Source: Neonectria sp. B-13 (lineage: Eukaryota; Ascomycota; Sordariomycetes; Hypocreales; Nectriaceae). From it: a stretch of 64,000 bases of DNA. Below are positions 55,552 through 64,000 of the stretch, in pieces. The position numbers and the translations under genes were made by a program. The stretch covers positions 310,001 through 374,000 of the forward strand of contig NOKP01000036.1 in assembly GCA_002682825.1 (NCBI GenBank). Reading direction: 5' to 3'. The first letter of the stretch is position 1. Every line of letters starts with the position of its first letter. The notes under the pieces were generated by a model, which saw only the letters and a program-made list of their open reading frames with translations, had not been told where the DNA came from and made no database searches.

Positions 55552-57843
55552 ATGGACGGACCCAGAGATCGCCGATGCTCCTCTTGCACACTTCTGGTGG
55601 ACAAATTCCACAGTGGAGCACACTGGAACCCGCTTGAAGTGGCACCCAACTTTGCCGCCCTGGAGCTGTCCGCCGGAAACTCTTGTCACCTCTGTGGGAT
55701 CATTCTGGTATCGATACTGGATTCCGGGGCAACATCACTCACAAAGCTTCGATCGCAGGATGAACCCATCTTTGTTACTCGTATCGGAATGGAATCTCTC
55801 CGTCACTATTGGGTTGATATTCGCATCGGTACAAAAAATCAACGAGAGGCCAGATTTTGGGCCCATATTTTTACGCTCGACGTTCCTATTGAGGAATTTG
55901 TAGAAGGCGAACTTTGGCGCGATATTCTACAAGACTCGTTCGCTTTGCTGAGTTTCTTTTTTTCCAAGATTCCCGATGAAACATCAAGATGGCCTGAACT
56001 TCGTGGACATTTGGGTGAAGATGAATCTTTAGATGAAAGTGAATATTCAGATGAGGGCAGCGAGTATCATGAAGACGCTGAACGGCCCGATGAAGTGGAA
56101 CGAGATAATCAAGATGAGCCAGGGTGGAGCTACAACGATGGGTATGAAGATACCGACGACGACGAAGGGACTGATGACGACGAGGAAGACCCAGTGTATC
56201 GCTGTTGTGACTCATGCAGAGACCTCGAGAACCCTTTGGGAGAGATCCAGGATATCCGCACTGCTCAGGGGCTAGAAAAGATTGTCACACAGGTCAAGCA
56301 ATGGCTGGCAACATGTACAGCCATGCACACCTGTTCAACGCATCAGGACAGGGTCGGTGGTCTGCCCCAACTACCAACACGGGTACTGGACGTGGGCAGC
56401 GATGATAGGCCCTCCCTTTGTCTCTTCGTTCCCCAAGAACGAAAAAGGGCCGAGTATATCTCCCTGAGTTATTGCTGGGGAGAGGGTGTTCAGGCCAAGA
56501 TGACACAAGCGACGCTAGACGACATGCAGAAAGAGATTCGACTCGCTACGCTACCGCAAACAATTCAGGATGCAGTTGTGTTCACAAGACGTCTCGGAGT
56601 TCGATACCTTTGGGTCGATGCGCTTTGCATTATCCAAGCCAAAGGCGCGGACGACGAGACTCATGTAGCCGACTGGCAACGGGAAGCGGCCTGTTTTGGA
56701 GATTACTACCACAACTCCCTTTGCACTCTAGCTGCAACCGGCTCGCATAATGTTAGCGAGGGTCTTTTTCTTCCCAGCAACGACCTATTGTACCCAAAGT
56801 ACGTGTCGACGCAGCAAGGCTCTGGCAACTCAAGTGTGCACATCTGGATCCCTCACGTTGATCCTACTAACCTACTCATCTCGCACTCACCCCTATCTCG
56901 GCGAGGGTGGGCGGTTCAAGAAAGGATACTCTCTCCCAGGATTGTACACTTCACTCGGAGATATAGAATTTGGGAATGTGGAGAGCTCAAAGCTTCAGAG
57001 CGATGCCCCAGCCGGGAGAACCCGGTTTTCGACGACGAGGGATCTACTGATGGCGTGGCTCAACTGAGGCGCGATCTACTTCTCAGAAATGTTGAGGGTA
57101 TCAAAAATGCTTGGACGGGTTTTTGCAGGCGCTACTGCAACCTAAATTTCACGAAGCCGTCGGACTGACTTCCAGCATTATCCGGACTAGCGCGGCGTGT
57201 CCAGGACCTGACCGGAGCCAAGTATTACGCTGGAACATGGGAAGGGCAAATAGAAGAGAGCCTAGGCTGGTACAGGGTGACCTTGAAATCAGACTCTCCT
57301 CGCGAAGCATCGCCGAATGGAGCGGGACCGTCGTGGTGTTTGGCAAGCATGGCATGGTCAAGGTTTTTGACTAAGGGGTCGGTTAGTCATATGGGGTGGA
57401 GATGGGATGTGGACAAAGAACTGAGAGTACTCCATGCCGACGTTCAATGCATCGGCCGAGATACGGATGGTCTAGTTAGAAGCGGAGTGTTGACCCTAGA
57501 AGGTGTTTTCAGCACGCTTGATATGAGAGTGGTGCCTTACCAACGCGATCCAGAAAACCCGACTGTCTGGAACTTTAGCAGGCCGTCGTTCAATCAGATC
57601 TACTGGGATCATGTGGCCACGGACGAAGAGATTCTAAAACCTCACCTTTGCTTATGGGTCGGGACATTCGAGGACATAAGGATCGGAGCAGAACCCCTCA
57701 ATATGATAGGAGCAATCATACTGGCTCCTACGACGATGAAGCAAGGACGACCTGCAGGATACAAAAGGGAAGGATTTGGTATCATTCTGGAGGATACTTG
57801 GGAACTTGAGGAGATTCACAGAGGGGTTATTGATCTTTCTTGA
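55552..57843 (+). pseudogene. HET-domain gene interrupted by one in-frame TGA
   Basis: One frame runs from ATG 55552 to TGA 57841-57843 (763 codons), with a single extra stop, TGA, at codon 539 (57166-57168). The first 538 codons hold two cysteine pairs (CSSC, CHLC), a strongly acidic linker at about 155-213, and a HET domain with YISLSYCWG at 302 and RRLGVRYLWVDALCII near 350, then RRGWAVQERILSPRIVHF. After the TGA the frame continues for 224 codons with LPALSGLARRVQDLTGAKYYAGTW, the conserved region that normally follows in this family. The stop sits where Lys or Arg is usual, so a CGA to TGA change is the simplest cause. No plausible intron removes it. A 538-residue truncated protein, or low-level read-through, may still be made. 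Confidence 0.85.
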
Positions 57844-58141
57844 GCATTGTTTTATAGGATCTGGAGTGGTGTGCTGGGGCTTTTTTCTGCTGTGTCAACT
57901 GGCACTAATAGTCTTTTATAGTGCTGATTGGCTGGCTCTTGTCTAGCGACGAGTACACGCGAATGGAGACACATCACTTGCGAAATGAAAAGCTCCCCTG
58001 CTCTCCAAAACGTATGAATATAAAACTTGCTATCATACAACTAACATCATTCACATTGCTAGCTGCGACAAAATGGAGTGTGCACTCCGCTCATGCGTAG
58101 TACAAATGTGACTTATATGTGGCATCATCTAAGCCTTTCAC

Positions 58142-60074
58142 TCAGTTTCCAAACACCGTCAACCCATTTTCAGCAAACCAGCTCATGCCACCAGCGCGCC
58201 AATCGTCTGTCTCCACAAAGCTGCCGTCGAGGTCAAAGACGATGCCCTTTCCAGTTTTACCCCTGGAGACGTCATAAACTGGCCACTTGGTCTTCTTGGA
58301 GAAGAGATGCTCCTTCTTTCCATTGGGATCAAGACCCGCCACAAAATTGATCCAAGCAGAAGACATAACTTTGGCCAGGGCCTTGGCTTGACCAGGGTAG
58401 GTTTCGTTGCCGCCAAATGGGTTGGTGTCGTACCCATCGCCGTTGAGGTTGCGGAAAACGAAAGCGACCTGCAAATTACATATCAGCCTGTGTTTCCGAT
58501 ATGGATATACTAACTGCCTTACCTCTTGGAAGTGTGTTGCACCAATAACGGGGAGCACTCCGTTGACGGTCACATCGAAACGATAGACGTAGCTGGGAAT
58601 TCCGCGCTTGGCCCAAGCGATGTTGGCCCGACGCCTCTGATATTGCATCGAAAAGTCTCCGAACAGGGCGCCGGTTCGACGGTATTGTAGCCCAAATGCC
58701 TCAGCGTACGTGTCGTTAGGCTCGATGACATGAGGCCAAGTCTTGAGCGATGGGATGCCCACCTTTTGGTCGTTGGGATACAAGTCCATCAGTTCGTCGA
58801 TGAGCTGGTCGACTGATTTCCCAGAATGATCCTTGACATCGTCGGGAATAATTGTGGCGATTGCGTCTCTCATCTCGTCATAAGAATTGACACCACCTCC
58901 GTTGGGACCTTTGCCTGAGCCAAACGCGGTGCCTTCGTCAGTGTTGGCGCCGATAAGCACAGGAGCTTTGGGGAAGCGTCCCTTGGCAAGTTGGTTGTGG
59001 GGGTAATCTGCGATGAAGTCGTGATCCAACACAGGCGGCCATGGACCTATCGCAGTGACGTTTAGGGCATAGTTGATCTCGTCAAAGGGAGCTTCTCGGA
59101 GACAATCCAATGACTTCTCGGAGCCTACCAAGGATGCACAGGACGTCACGTTGCCTACCAGGGCATCGTAGGTGGCTTGCATGTCCCCTGTAGCGTTGAA
59201 TCCCCCAGGGAATCTCCCAATGGCGCCGCCAAAACCAGACTCGGCAATTGCTCCACGGAACAAACCATCATCGCGTCCTGACCTTGTCAGTAAGAGATGT
59301 AGACTTGAAGGGGTGGTTCTTACCATTGTATGCAAATACCTGAGCCGACACGCTCTCCGCACCAGAGCTCTCTCCTACGATAGTCACCTTCTTAGGAGAC
59401 CCGCCGAAGCTGCGGATGTTTTCGTTGATCCAGCGAAGAGCAAGGCGTTGATCACGGAAGCCGTTGTTGGTGACGCCCGCATCCAAGGCTTCATCACCAC
59501 ACAGAAATCCCAGGGCAGATAGGCGGTAGTTGAAGCTCACTCCAATCACCGGCGTGCCCATTTCCACGCTACGGTCAACGATGAAAGAGAGGTTATACCT
59601 GCGATCGCCTGAGCCGCCCATGTACAGACCGCCTCCGTGGATCCAGGCCACAACAGGAAGGCCAGCGGTGTTCTTAACGCCAGCAGGACGAACAACATTC
59701 AAGTAGAGGCAGTCTTCTGACTGTTCGTATCCGATCTGATCGGAGCCGTAGCCGTAGCAGTGCGGCGGGTAGGCTGTGGCTTGGTGGACGCCATCCCAAG
59801 CTTTATCTAGCCCCTTGGCTAGAGCAAAACGCTCAGATTTCTTGACGCGAGGTAATTAGCTTGAATGTTTGCTAGGTATGATGACATATCCCACCTGCGC
59901 ATAGGGAATGCCTAGGAAATAGTCTTGGTCATAGTCGGTACTGTAGGTGCCAGCGTACGAGCCATTCTTCACCGACACTGTCGGCGCAGTATGTTGAGAC
60001 GCAGCTACAGCCCTTGAGGCTACCGAGCCAACGAGGCCAAGGCCGAAAAGGACAATCTTGGAGATTGACGCCAT
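58142..60074 (-). CDS. Secreted type-B carboxylesterase/lipase, second copy
   Basis: Four exons, 60074-59895, 59831-59324, 59277-58523 and 58468-58142, giving 589 residues. Phases agree, and splicing restores AYNGRDDGLFRGAIAESG and THFQEVAFVF. A signal peptide covers about the first 20 residues. Family motifs are LGIPYAQ near 54, EDCLYLNVV near 98, the oxyanion region WIHGGGLYMGG near 123, the nucleophile GESSGAES (Ser215), the acid residue in NTDEGTAFG near 360 and the probable catalytic His in THFQE. The usual PPVG after IPYAQ is missing, which may mean a slightly different splice or a real deletion. It differs clearly from the esterase at 46.9 kb, so it is not a recent duplicate. The substrate is unknown and the protein is probably secreted. 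Confidence 0.87.
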
Positions 60075-61110
60075 AGCTATAGCTAGAAACAAGAGCTTAA
60101 TGGCAGATCCTACAAAATCCAGTTAGAAACCTGCTTCATCAAAACAACCCGGGATATATACTCGATGAACGGTACTGTTTCTGGTCGAGACTCCATGATT
60201 TCTCGGCCATTCTTTCGGTCATATTCGACGGCACCAGACCTGCTCTCAGTCCACAACAACCTCTTACCGCTGGGTTCGCGAGGCCTCGTGGCTTCGCCAA
60301 GAGCCGTGGTGAGTCCCGGGGCCTTCCCCATATACTCCGCACGCGATGCAACCCCCGCCCCCGCTCACCCCATATCATCGGGCCTATTTGGTAACAACCA
60401 TAGGACGGTTTGTCCCCGCGACCAAGTTTAGACAGAAACAGGACAATTTCCCGGTCGCCGATCCATGAACCTCGGAGACTAGGCCCAGTGGGAAGACTTC
60501 GGAAGCTGCTTGGCCCCGCTCAAGGAGAAGCTTCTCCCGAGCCACATGGGCGGGTTGGATGATGGAGTCCGAGTTCGATGGTTCGGTCCGGAGTATTTAA
60601 AGTTGCAAAGAGGGACCCATGTCCTTAAATTCAAGTTTATCCGCAACGACTTTCCCCTATCGCCCCGGATAGGAAGATGGAGGCGAACTGGGAGTGTCCT
60701 GGCCAAGTCCATAATTCCCAGGATTCTTTGATGCCTCGGCTCCAGGAAATAATTAGCTGACTTCCGAAATAGCAACTAAACGATTTTCGGTTGATGTCAC
60801 ACTACATCTCCATCAAGTCATGTCGTTTCTTCGTCTACTCTAGTCCTTCTAGTACATCGCCCGTAATCACCATGTCCACTATCACACACGTGTTGTTACA
60901 GCTTCAAAAGAGGACGGTGCGTAGTTTCGTGCGGATGCAGTAAACACACTGTCCCATGTGGTCCCTGCCATTTCCAGCTCACCCCTGTCTTTTCCCCATT
61001 ATCCGTCATCAGCTATCGTGGGGCAAAGACTCCTTAGTCAACTTGTCTCTCTTATCTCCCCCTCGGTCCTTAGTCCTCATTCATCAAACATCTCACAGTC
61101 CAGACTCCGG
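60075..61110. promoter_or_regulatory. Divergent region between esterase and Zn2Cys6 gene
   Basis: About 1 kb between start codons that point away from each other. A TATATA element near 60155-60160 could serve the esterase (about 80 nt upstream). The last 150 bp before 61111 stay in frame with the zinc-cluster gene but lack an ATG; they are pyrimidine-rich and look like a leader. Confidence 0.4.
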
Positions 61111-62745
61111 ATGGCCGAAAACCTGGGCCATTTGGGCAGTGGAGTGCCGCGGCGCAGACGCTATGCTCCAAGGTCTAGGGTAGGTTGCGTGACCTGTCGA
61201 CATCGACGGAAGCGCTGTCCCGCGGCTGGTGAACAGCGTGAATGTGAGGCCTGTCTACGACTGAATCTCGAATGTGTTTGGGACGCAAAACGGCGTTTGT
61301 CTGGGCTAGATGACCCGAGGTCTGGGCGCTCCTCGTCATCGCCGACTCAAACTTCTCGGACAGAGACCGCGTCAGGAATCAAACCGACAACACCAAATAC
61401 AACGCTCGATACACACACATCTCCAAGTCCATCACCAACAGAAATGGGCCAACTCGGTCTTGATGACGTGGACCAACGCATTATCATGTCTTACTACATT
61501 CACTCATTCGTTCCCAACATCTCTGTCGCTAGCATCTCGACCAACTTCCTCACCTGTGTCTACGTCCCCATGGCCTTCCACTGCGATGCCGTTCGCGATG
61601 CTCTCCTTGCCTGTGCCTCGGCTCATCTATCCCAAGCCGCCGCAGACCCGACTCGCCAAAGCCGCCTGCTTGAGCTCTCCTCAAGATACCAGATGAAATG
61701 TCACAAGTTTCTCCAGGACCGGATCTCGCTTTCAGGCCACCTCGAACGCGATATACTAGAGTCCATGGCCGTTATCCTCATGCTCGTTGGAGTCGAAGTG
61801 CAGAATGGTGCTCGAACCTCGACATGGATGGATCAGCTAAAGTGCGTTCGCAATATTGTGCGGCAGCATGGTGGGAGAGCTGCCTTCTGCCGCAGTTCCT
61901 GGGAGGCAGGCTGTCTCTACCAGCATTTTCTCTACCACGACGTGATGAGCCTAATCATGTCAGGAGCATCGGGAAAAGAGGCCGTTTTGAACGAGGATCT
62001 AGACGAGGATCCAACCGAAGAGGTAGTCTCACCTCCAAGCTCTGTTTCCATGCAGGCTGAGATGCCTTGGGAAAAGTACATTTCTGGAGAAGACGCTGCG
62101 TCGTCCTCTCTCAAACCAACCATGAACGCCTCTCACGACGTCTTTGACTCGGTTCATCCACTCCTTGGCCTGTCCACTAACCTGTTCTTCCTCTTCCAAA
62201 AGATTCGGCAAGTTCAGCAGGTTGACCAGACGGACGAACTATGCAATCTCACGCAGATGGAGCTTTTCCAGGACCTCGAACACAAGATATCGGCGATCCA
62301 ATTTGATTCACGTACTATTTCCGAGACAGATCCCACACCCACACATCTTGACGCAGGGACTCGTCTGGATCTTCTTACTCTAGCGGAATCCAACCGCCTG
62401 ACCGCACTGATTATGCTGTATCGTCGCTCAACCGCGCATACTCATCAATTGCCGGTACTAGCTCGACGTCTGCTAGCTCTGGCCGATAGAATACCGTCGG
62501 GAAGTCCTGCTGAAGCCGGGCTGACGTATCCGTTGTTTCTCGCAGGAGCCCAGCTCGACTCTGAAACAGATATCGTCCAATGCGCAACACGACTATTTAG
62601 AATACGGAAGAGGGTCAAAGTTATGAATATTTTGTCAGCCGAAAAGGTCTTGGAAGAGGTCTGGCGAGAGAGATTGAACGGCGGCCTTCTCTGGGATTGG
62701 GAGCATGTGCTTAGGAAATGGCAATGGGTAATCAACCTGGCTTAG
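61111..62745 (+). CDS. Zn2Cys6 transcription factor
   Basis: Single exon, 544 residues. I start at the ATG at 61111 because the open frame back to 60958 has no ATG. The binuclear zinc cluster is CX2CX6CX8CX2CX6C at residues 26-55 (Cys 26, 29, 36, 45, 48, 55), preceded by a basic stretch RRRRYAPRSR. A Ser/Thr/Pro linker follows, then a helical regulatory domain of the fungal-specific transcription-factor type (DQRIIMSYYIHSFVPNISVAS near 120; HSFVP-type opening and repeated Leu-rich helices). It is nuclear, binding CGG-containing sites in this family. Its target is unknown; the divergent esterase is the obvious candidate by position. Confidence 0.92.
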   Translation: MAENLGHLGSGVPRRRRYAPRSRVGCVTCRHRRKRCPAAGEQRECEACLRLNLECVWDAKRRLSGLDDPRSGRSSSSPTQTSRTETASGIKPTTPNTTLDTHTSPSPSPTEMGQLGLDDVDQRIIMSYYIHSFVPNISVASISTNFLTCVYVPMAFHCDAVRDALLACASAHLSQAAADPTRQSRLLELSSRYQMKCHKFLQDRISLSGHLERDILESMAVILMLVGVEVQNGARTSTWMDQLKCVRNIVRQHGGRAAFCRSSWEAGCLYQHFLYHDVMSLIMSGASGKEAVLNEDLDEDPTEEVVSPPSSVSMQAEMPWEKYISGEDAASSSLKPTMNASHDVFDSVHPLLGLSTNLFFLFQKIRQVQQVDQTDELCNLTQMELFQDLEHKISAIQFDSRTISETDPTPTHLDAGTRLDLLTLAESNRLTALIMLYRRSTAHTHQLPVLARRLLALADRIPSGSPAEAGLTYPLFLAGAQLDSETDIVQCATRLFRIRKRVKVMNILSAEKVLEEVWRERLNGGLLWDWEHVLRKWQWVINLA

Positions 62746-63223
62746 TATAACTGGTGGTGGGGGAGGGAGGGTTGTAGGAGGAGTCAGAATAAGACATGTT
62801 TAGATCGCAGGCATATGTTCTGTAGAATGACTGACTGCGAGACCTTTACATGGTCTCCTTGTAGAATTTGGGAACATTTGACTCAAAATCCCCAGGAAAT
62901 ATTCGGAAATATTGCGACCAGAGCGTCTGACCCCTGCTCTGAGACTCCTTTGACAAGCGGAGTCGCATTACTCAGCAAGAAGATGGGGCATTTATGCAGC
63001 CATTCGAATTGCACATAATTGGTGTCCAGTTTGCCGGAAAGTTGCCGGAACTTGCCCGTTTGTTGATATCATCGCTATGCCTCCTGACCTTATCACAACA
63101 TAGATTATCTAGCAACAAGTGAACCGCATCCATGAGCCGAAAAGGCATCTGTTCTTCTCCCCGTCCATCTGCCTGTCCGTTTCTGATACAGAGAAGCACA
63201 ACCCTTATCCAAGAACCCTGGTT
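62746..63223. other. Intergenic region between two regulators
   Basis: 478 bp with no gene seen. Both regulators point right, so it holds the promoter of the second. Confidence 0.4.
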
Positions 63224-64000
63224 ATGAGTTCCACAAGCTCCCATGGGCCGGCCAATCTCGTGCTTGATACCAGCCGCAGACGCCCAGATCAGGCAATTGC
63301 CGCAAAGCGCCGCAATCCAGTCGCCTGCCGGCGCTGCCGTCGACTGCGTTCCAAGTGTATCCATCAGTCGGTTGATCCTCCGTGCGAAGCCTGCAAACTT
63401 GTCGGTCCCTCGGCGACTCTGGAGTGCTACTTTCCGCGGAGAGGTGAGAAGGACCTGGACCGTCAGTTCCGGCGCCGAACGATCCCTGCCGCGGATAGCA
63501 GCCGACCCGGAGACGGAGAGGACCAAGGCCGATCCGAGTCTCCGGCGCCGGTCTCGGTGACTCGGGGCTGTCCTCCGATTCCTTCCACGAGTACGAGCCC
63601 TCCGAGCGGGACGAGCAGGACCTCAACCCAACTGTCGTCAGAAAGAAGCCCCAAGGTGCATCGATTGTTTATGCCTGCGCCTACTTTTAACCCCGAGCAA
63701 GTCTTGCCACCTCGCGATGAAGTTATAGAAGGCTGCCGCATCTTCGTCACATCCTACTTTCAGCTCGGCTTCATACCCAAAGCAGTATTTCTCGAGGGTC
63801 TAATCCGCAATCCATCTTCCGTCAGCACATTTCTTTTAACATGTATGCTGTCAATATCAGCACGGTTCACGCCTTCGTTAGCACAGCGGTATGGAAGTCC
63901 CCGGAACGCAACCGACTATTTCCTGGATGCATCGAGAGCCATGGTGCCGTCGGAAATGTATCAGCCGTCCCTCGAGCGTATCCAGGCTTTCTTTCTACTA
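63224..64000 (+). CDS. Zn2Cys6 transcription factor (cut by window edge)
   Basis: ATG at 63224; the frame stays open for 259 codons to the edge. The zinc cluster CX2CX6CX8CX2CX10C lies at residues 35-68 (Cys 35, 38, 45, 54, 57, 68), with the RRCRRLRSKC core typical of the class. The linker to about residue 150 is rich in Arg, Ser and Pro. A helical part starting PRDEVIEGCRIFVTSYFQLGFIP is the expected beginning of the regulatory domain of this group. It is probably a nuclear pathway-specific regulator. The last-pair spacing of ten is longer than in the neighbour, so the two are not close paralogues. Confidence 0.85.
   Translation, partial: MSSTSSHGPANLVLDTSRRRPDQAIAAKRRNPVACRRCRRLRSKCIHQSVDPPCEACKLVGPSATLECYFPRRGEKDLDRQFRRRTIPAADSSRPGDGEDQGRSESPAPVSVTRGCPPIPSTSTSPPSGTSRTSTQLSSERSPKVHRLFMPAPTFNPEQVLPPRDEVIEGCRIFVTSYFQLGFIPKAVFLEGLIRNPSSVSTFLLTCMLSISARFTPSLAQRYGSPRNATDYFLDASRAMVPSEMYQPSLERIQAFFLL

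Noticed and set aside
57130..57185. An intron removing the TGA in the second HET gene
   Set aside because: The only GT...AG pair closely flanking it gives a 17-nt intron, too short, and the sequence across the TGA aligns in frame with the family.

Overview
The window looks like nuclear DNA of a filamentous ascomycete (Pezizomycotina, most likely a Sordariomycete; I cannot name the genus). The evidence is many short introns (about 45-90 nt) with GTRNGT donors and CTAAC/CTGAC branch sites, fungal-only families (HET, Zn2Cys6, LaeA-like methyltransferase, HAK transporter, NACHT-ankyrin), dispersed 5S rRNA genes, and an AT-rich block whose decay pattern (CAA/CAG/CGA/TGG codons turned into stops) is that of repeat-induced point mutation (RIP).

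Layout. 0-4.1 kb: a divergent pair, a coiled-coil protein (-, runs off the left edge) and a nine-exon HSPA12-type Hsp70-like ATPase (+). 4.9-11.3 kb: a RIP-ruined AT-rich block holding the corpse of a NACHT NTPase with ten ankyrin repeats in exact 99-bp register. 11.4-11.6 kb: a 5S rRNA gene (-) and a 35-nt 5S fragment. 12.9-24.9 kb: ordinary genes for a neutral amino-acid permease, a chromo-like nuclear protein, a class II aldolase/adducin protein, a LaeA-like methyltransferase, an orphan membrane protein and a short-chain dehydrogenase. 25.6-26.4 kb: a wrecked TRI12-type MFS transporter. 26.6-28.9 kb: a HET protein. 29.4-32.0 kb: an unusual fusion of a chymotrypsin-like protease domain with a GATA zinc finger. 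33.2-33.8 kb: an aldo-keto reductase pseudogene. 34.2-37.4 kb: a nine-exon secreted Cys-rich, mucin-like repeat protein. 38.5-48.6 kb: a secreted zincin metallopeptidase, an F-box protein, a HAK/KUP potassium transporter and a secreted carboxylesterase. 49.1-49.4 kb: two 5S genes of different isotype. 50.2-60.1 kb: a transcription-factor-like protein, a membrane-anchored protein with a frameshift, a HET gene broken by one in-frame TGA, and a second esterase. 61.1-64 kb: two Zn2Cys6 regulators, the second cut by the window edge.

Several exon structures were rebuilt by hand. Each chosen splice pair keeps phase and restores family motifs, which is the main support for coordinates. The genes do not form an obvious single pathway. 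Two themes recur: self/non-self recognition genes (two HET genes and one dead NLR-like gene, two of the three broken) and gene decay (five protein-coding genes with lesions). The most unusual intact gene is the protease-GATA fusion. The cleanest molecular story is the two 5S rRNA isotypes with compensatory helix changes, one isotype present as two identical copies about 38 kb apart.
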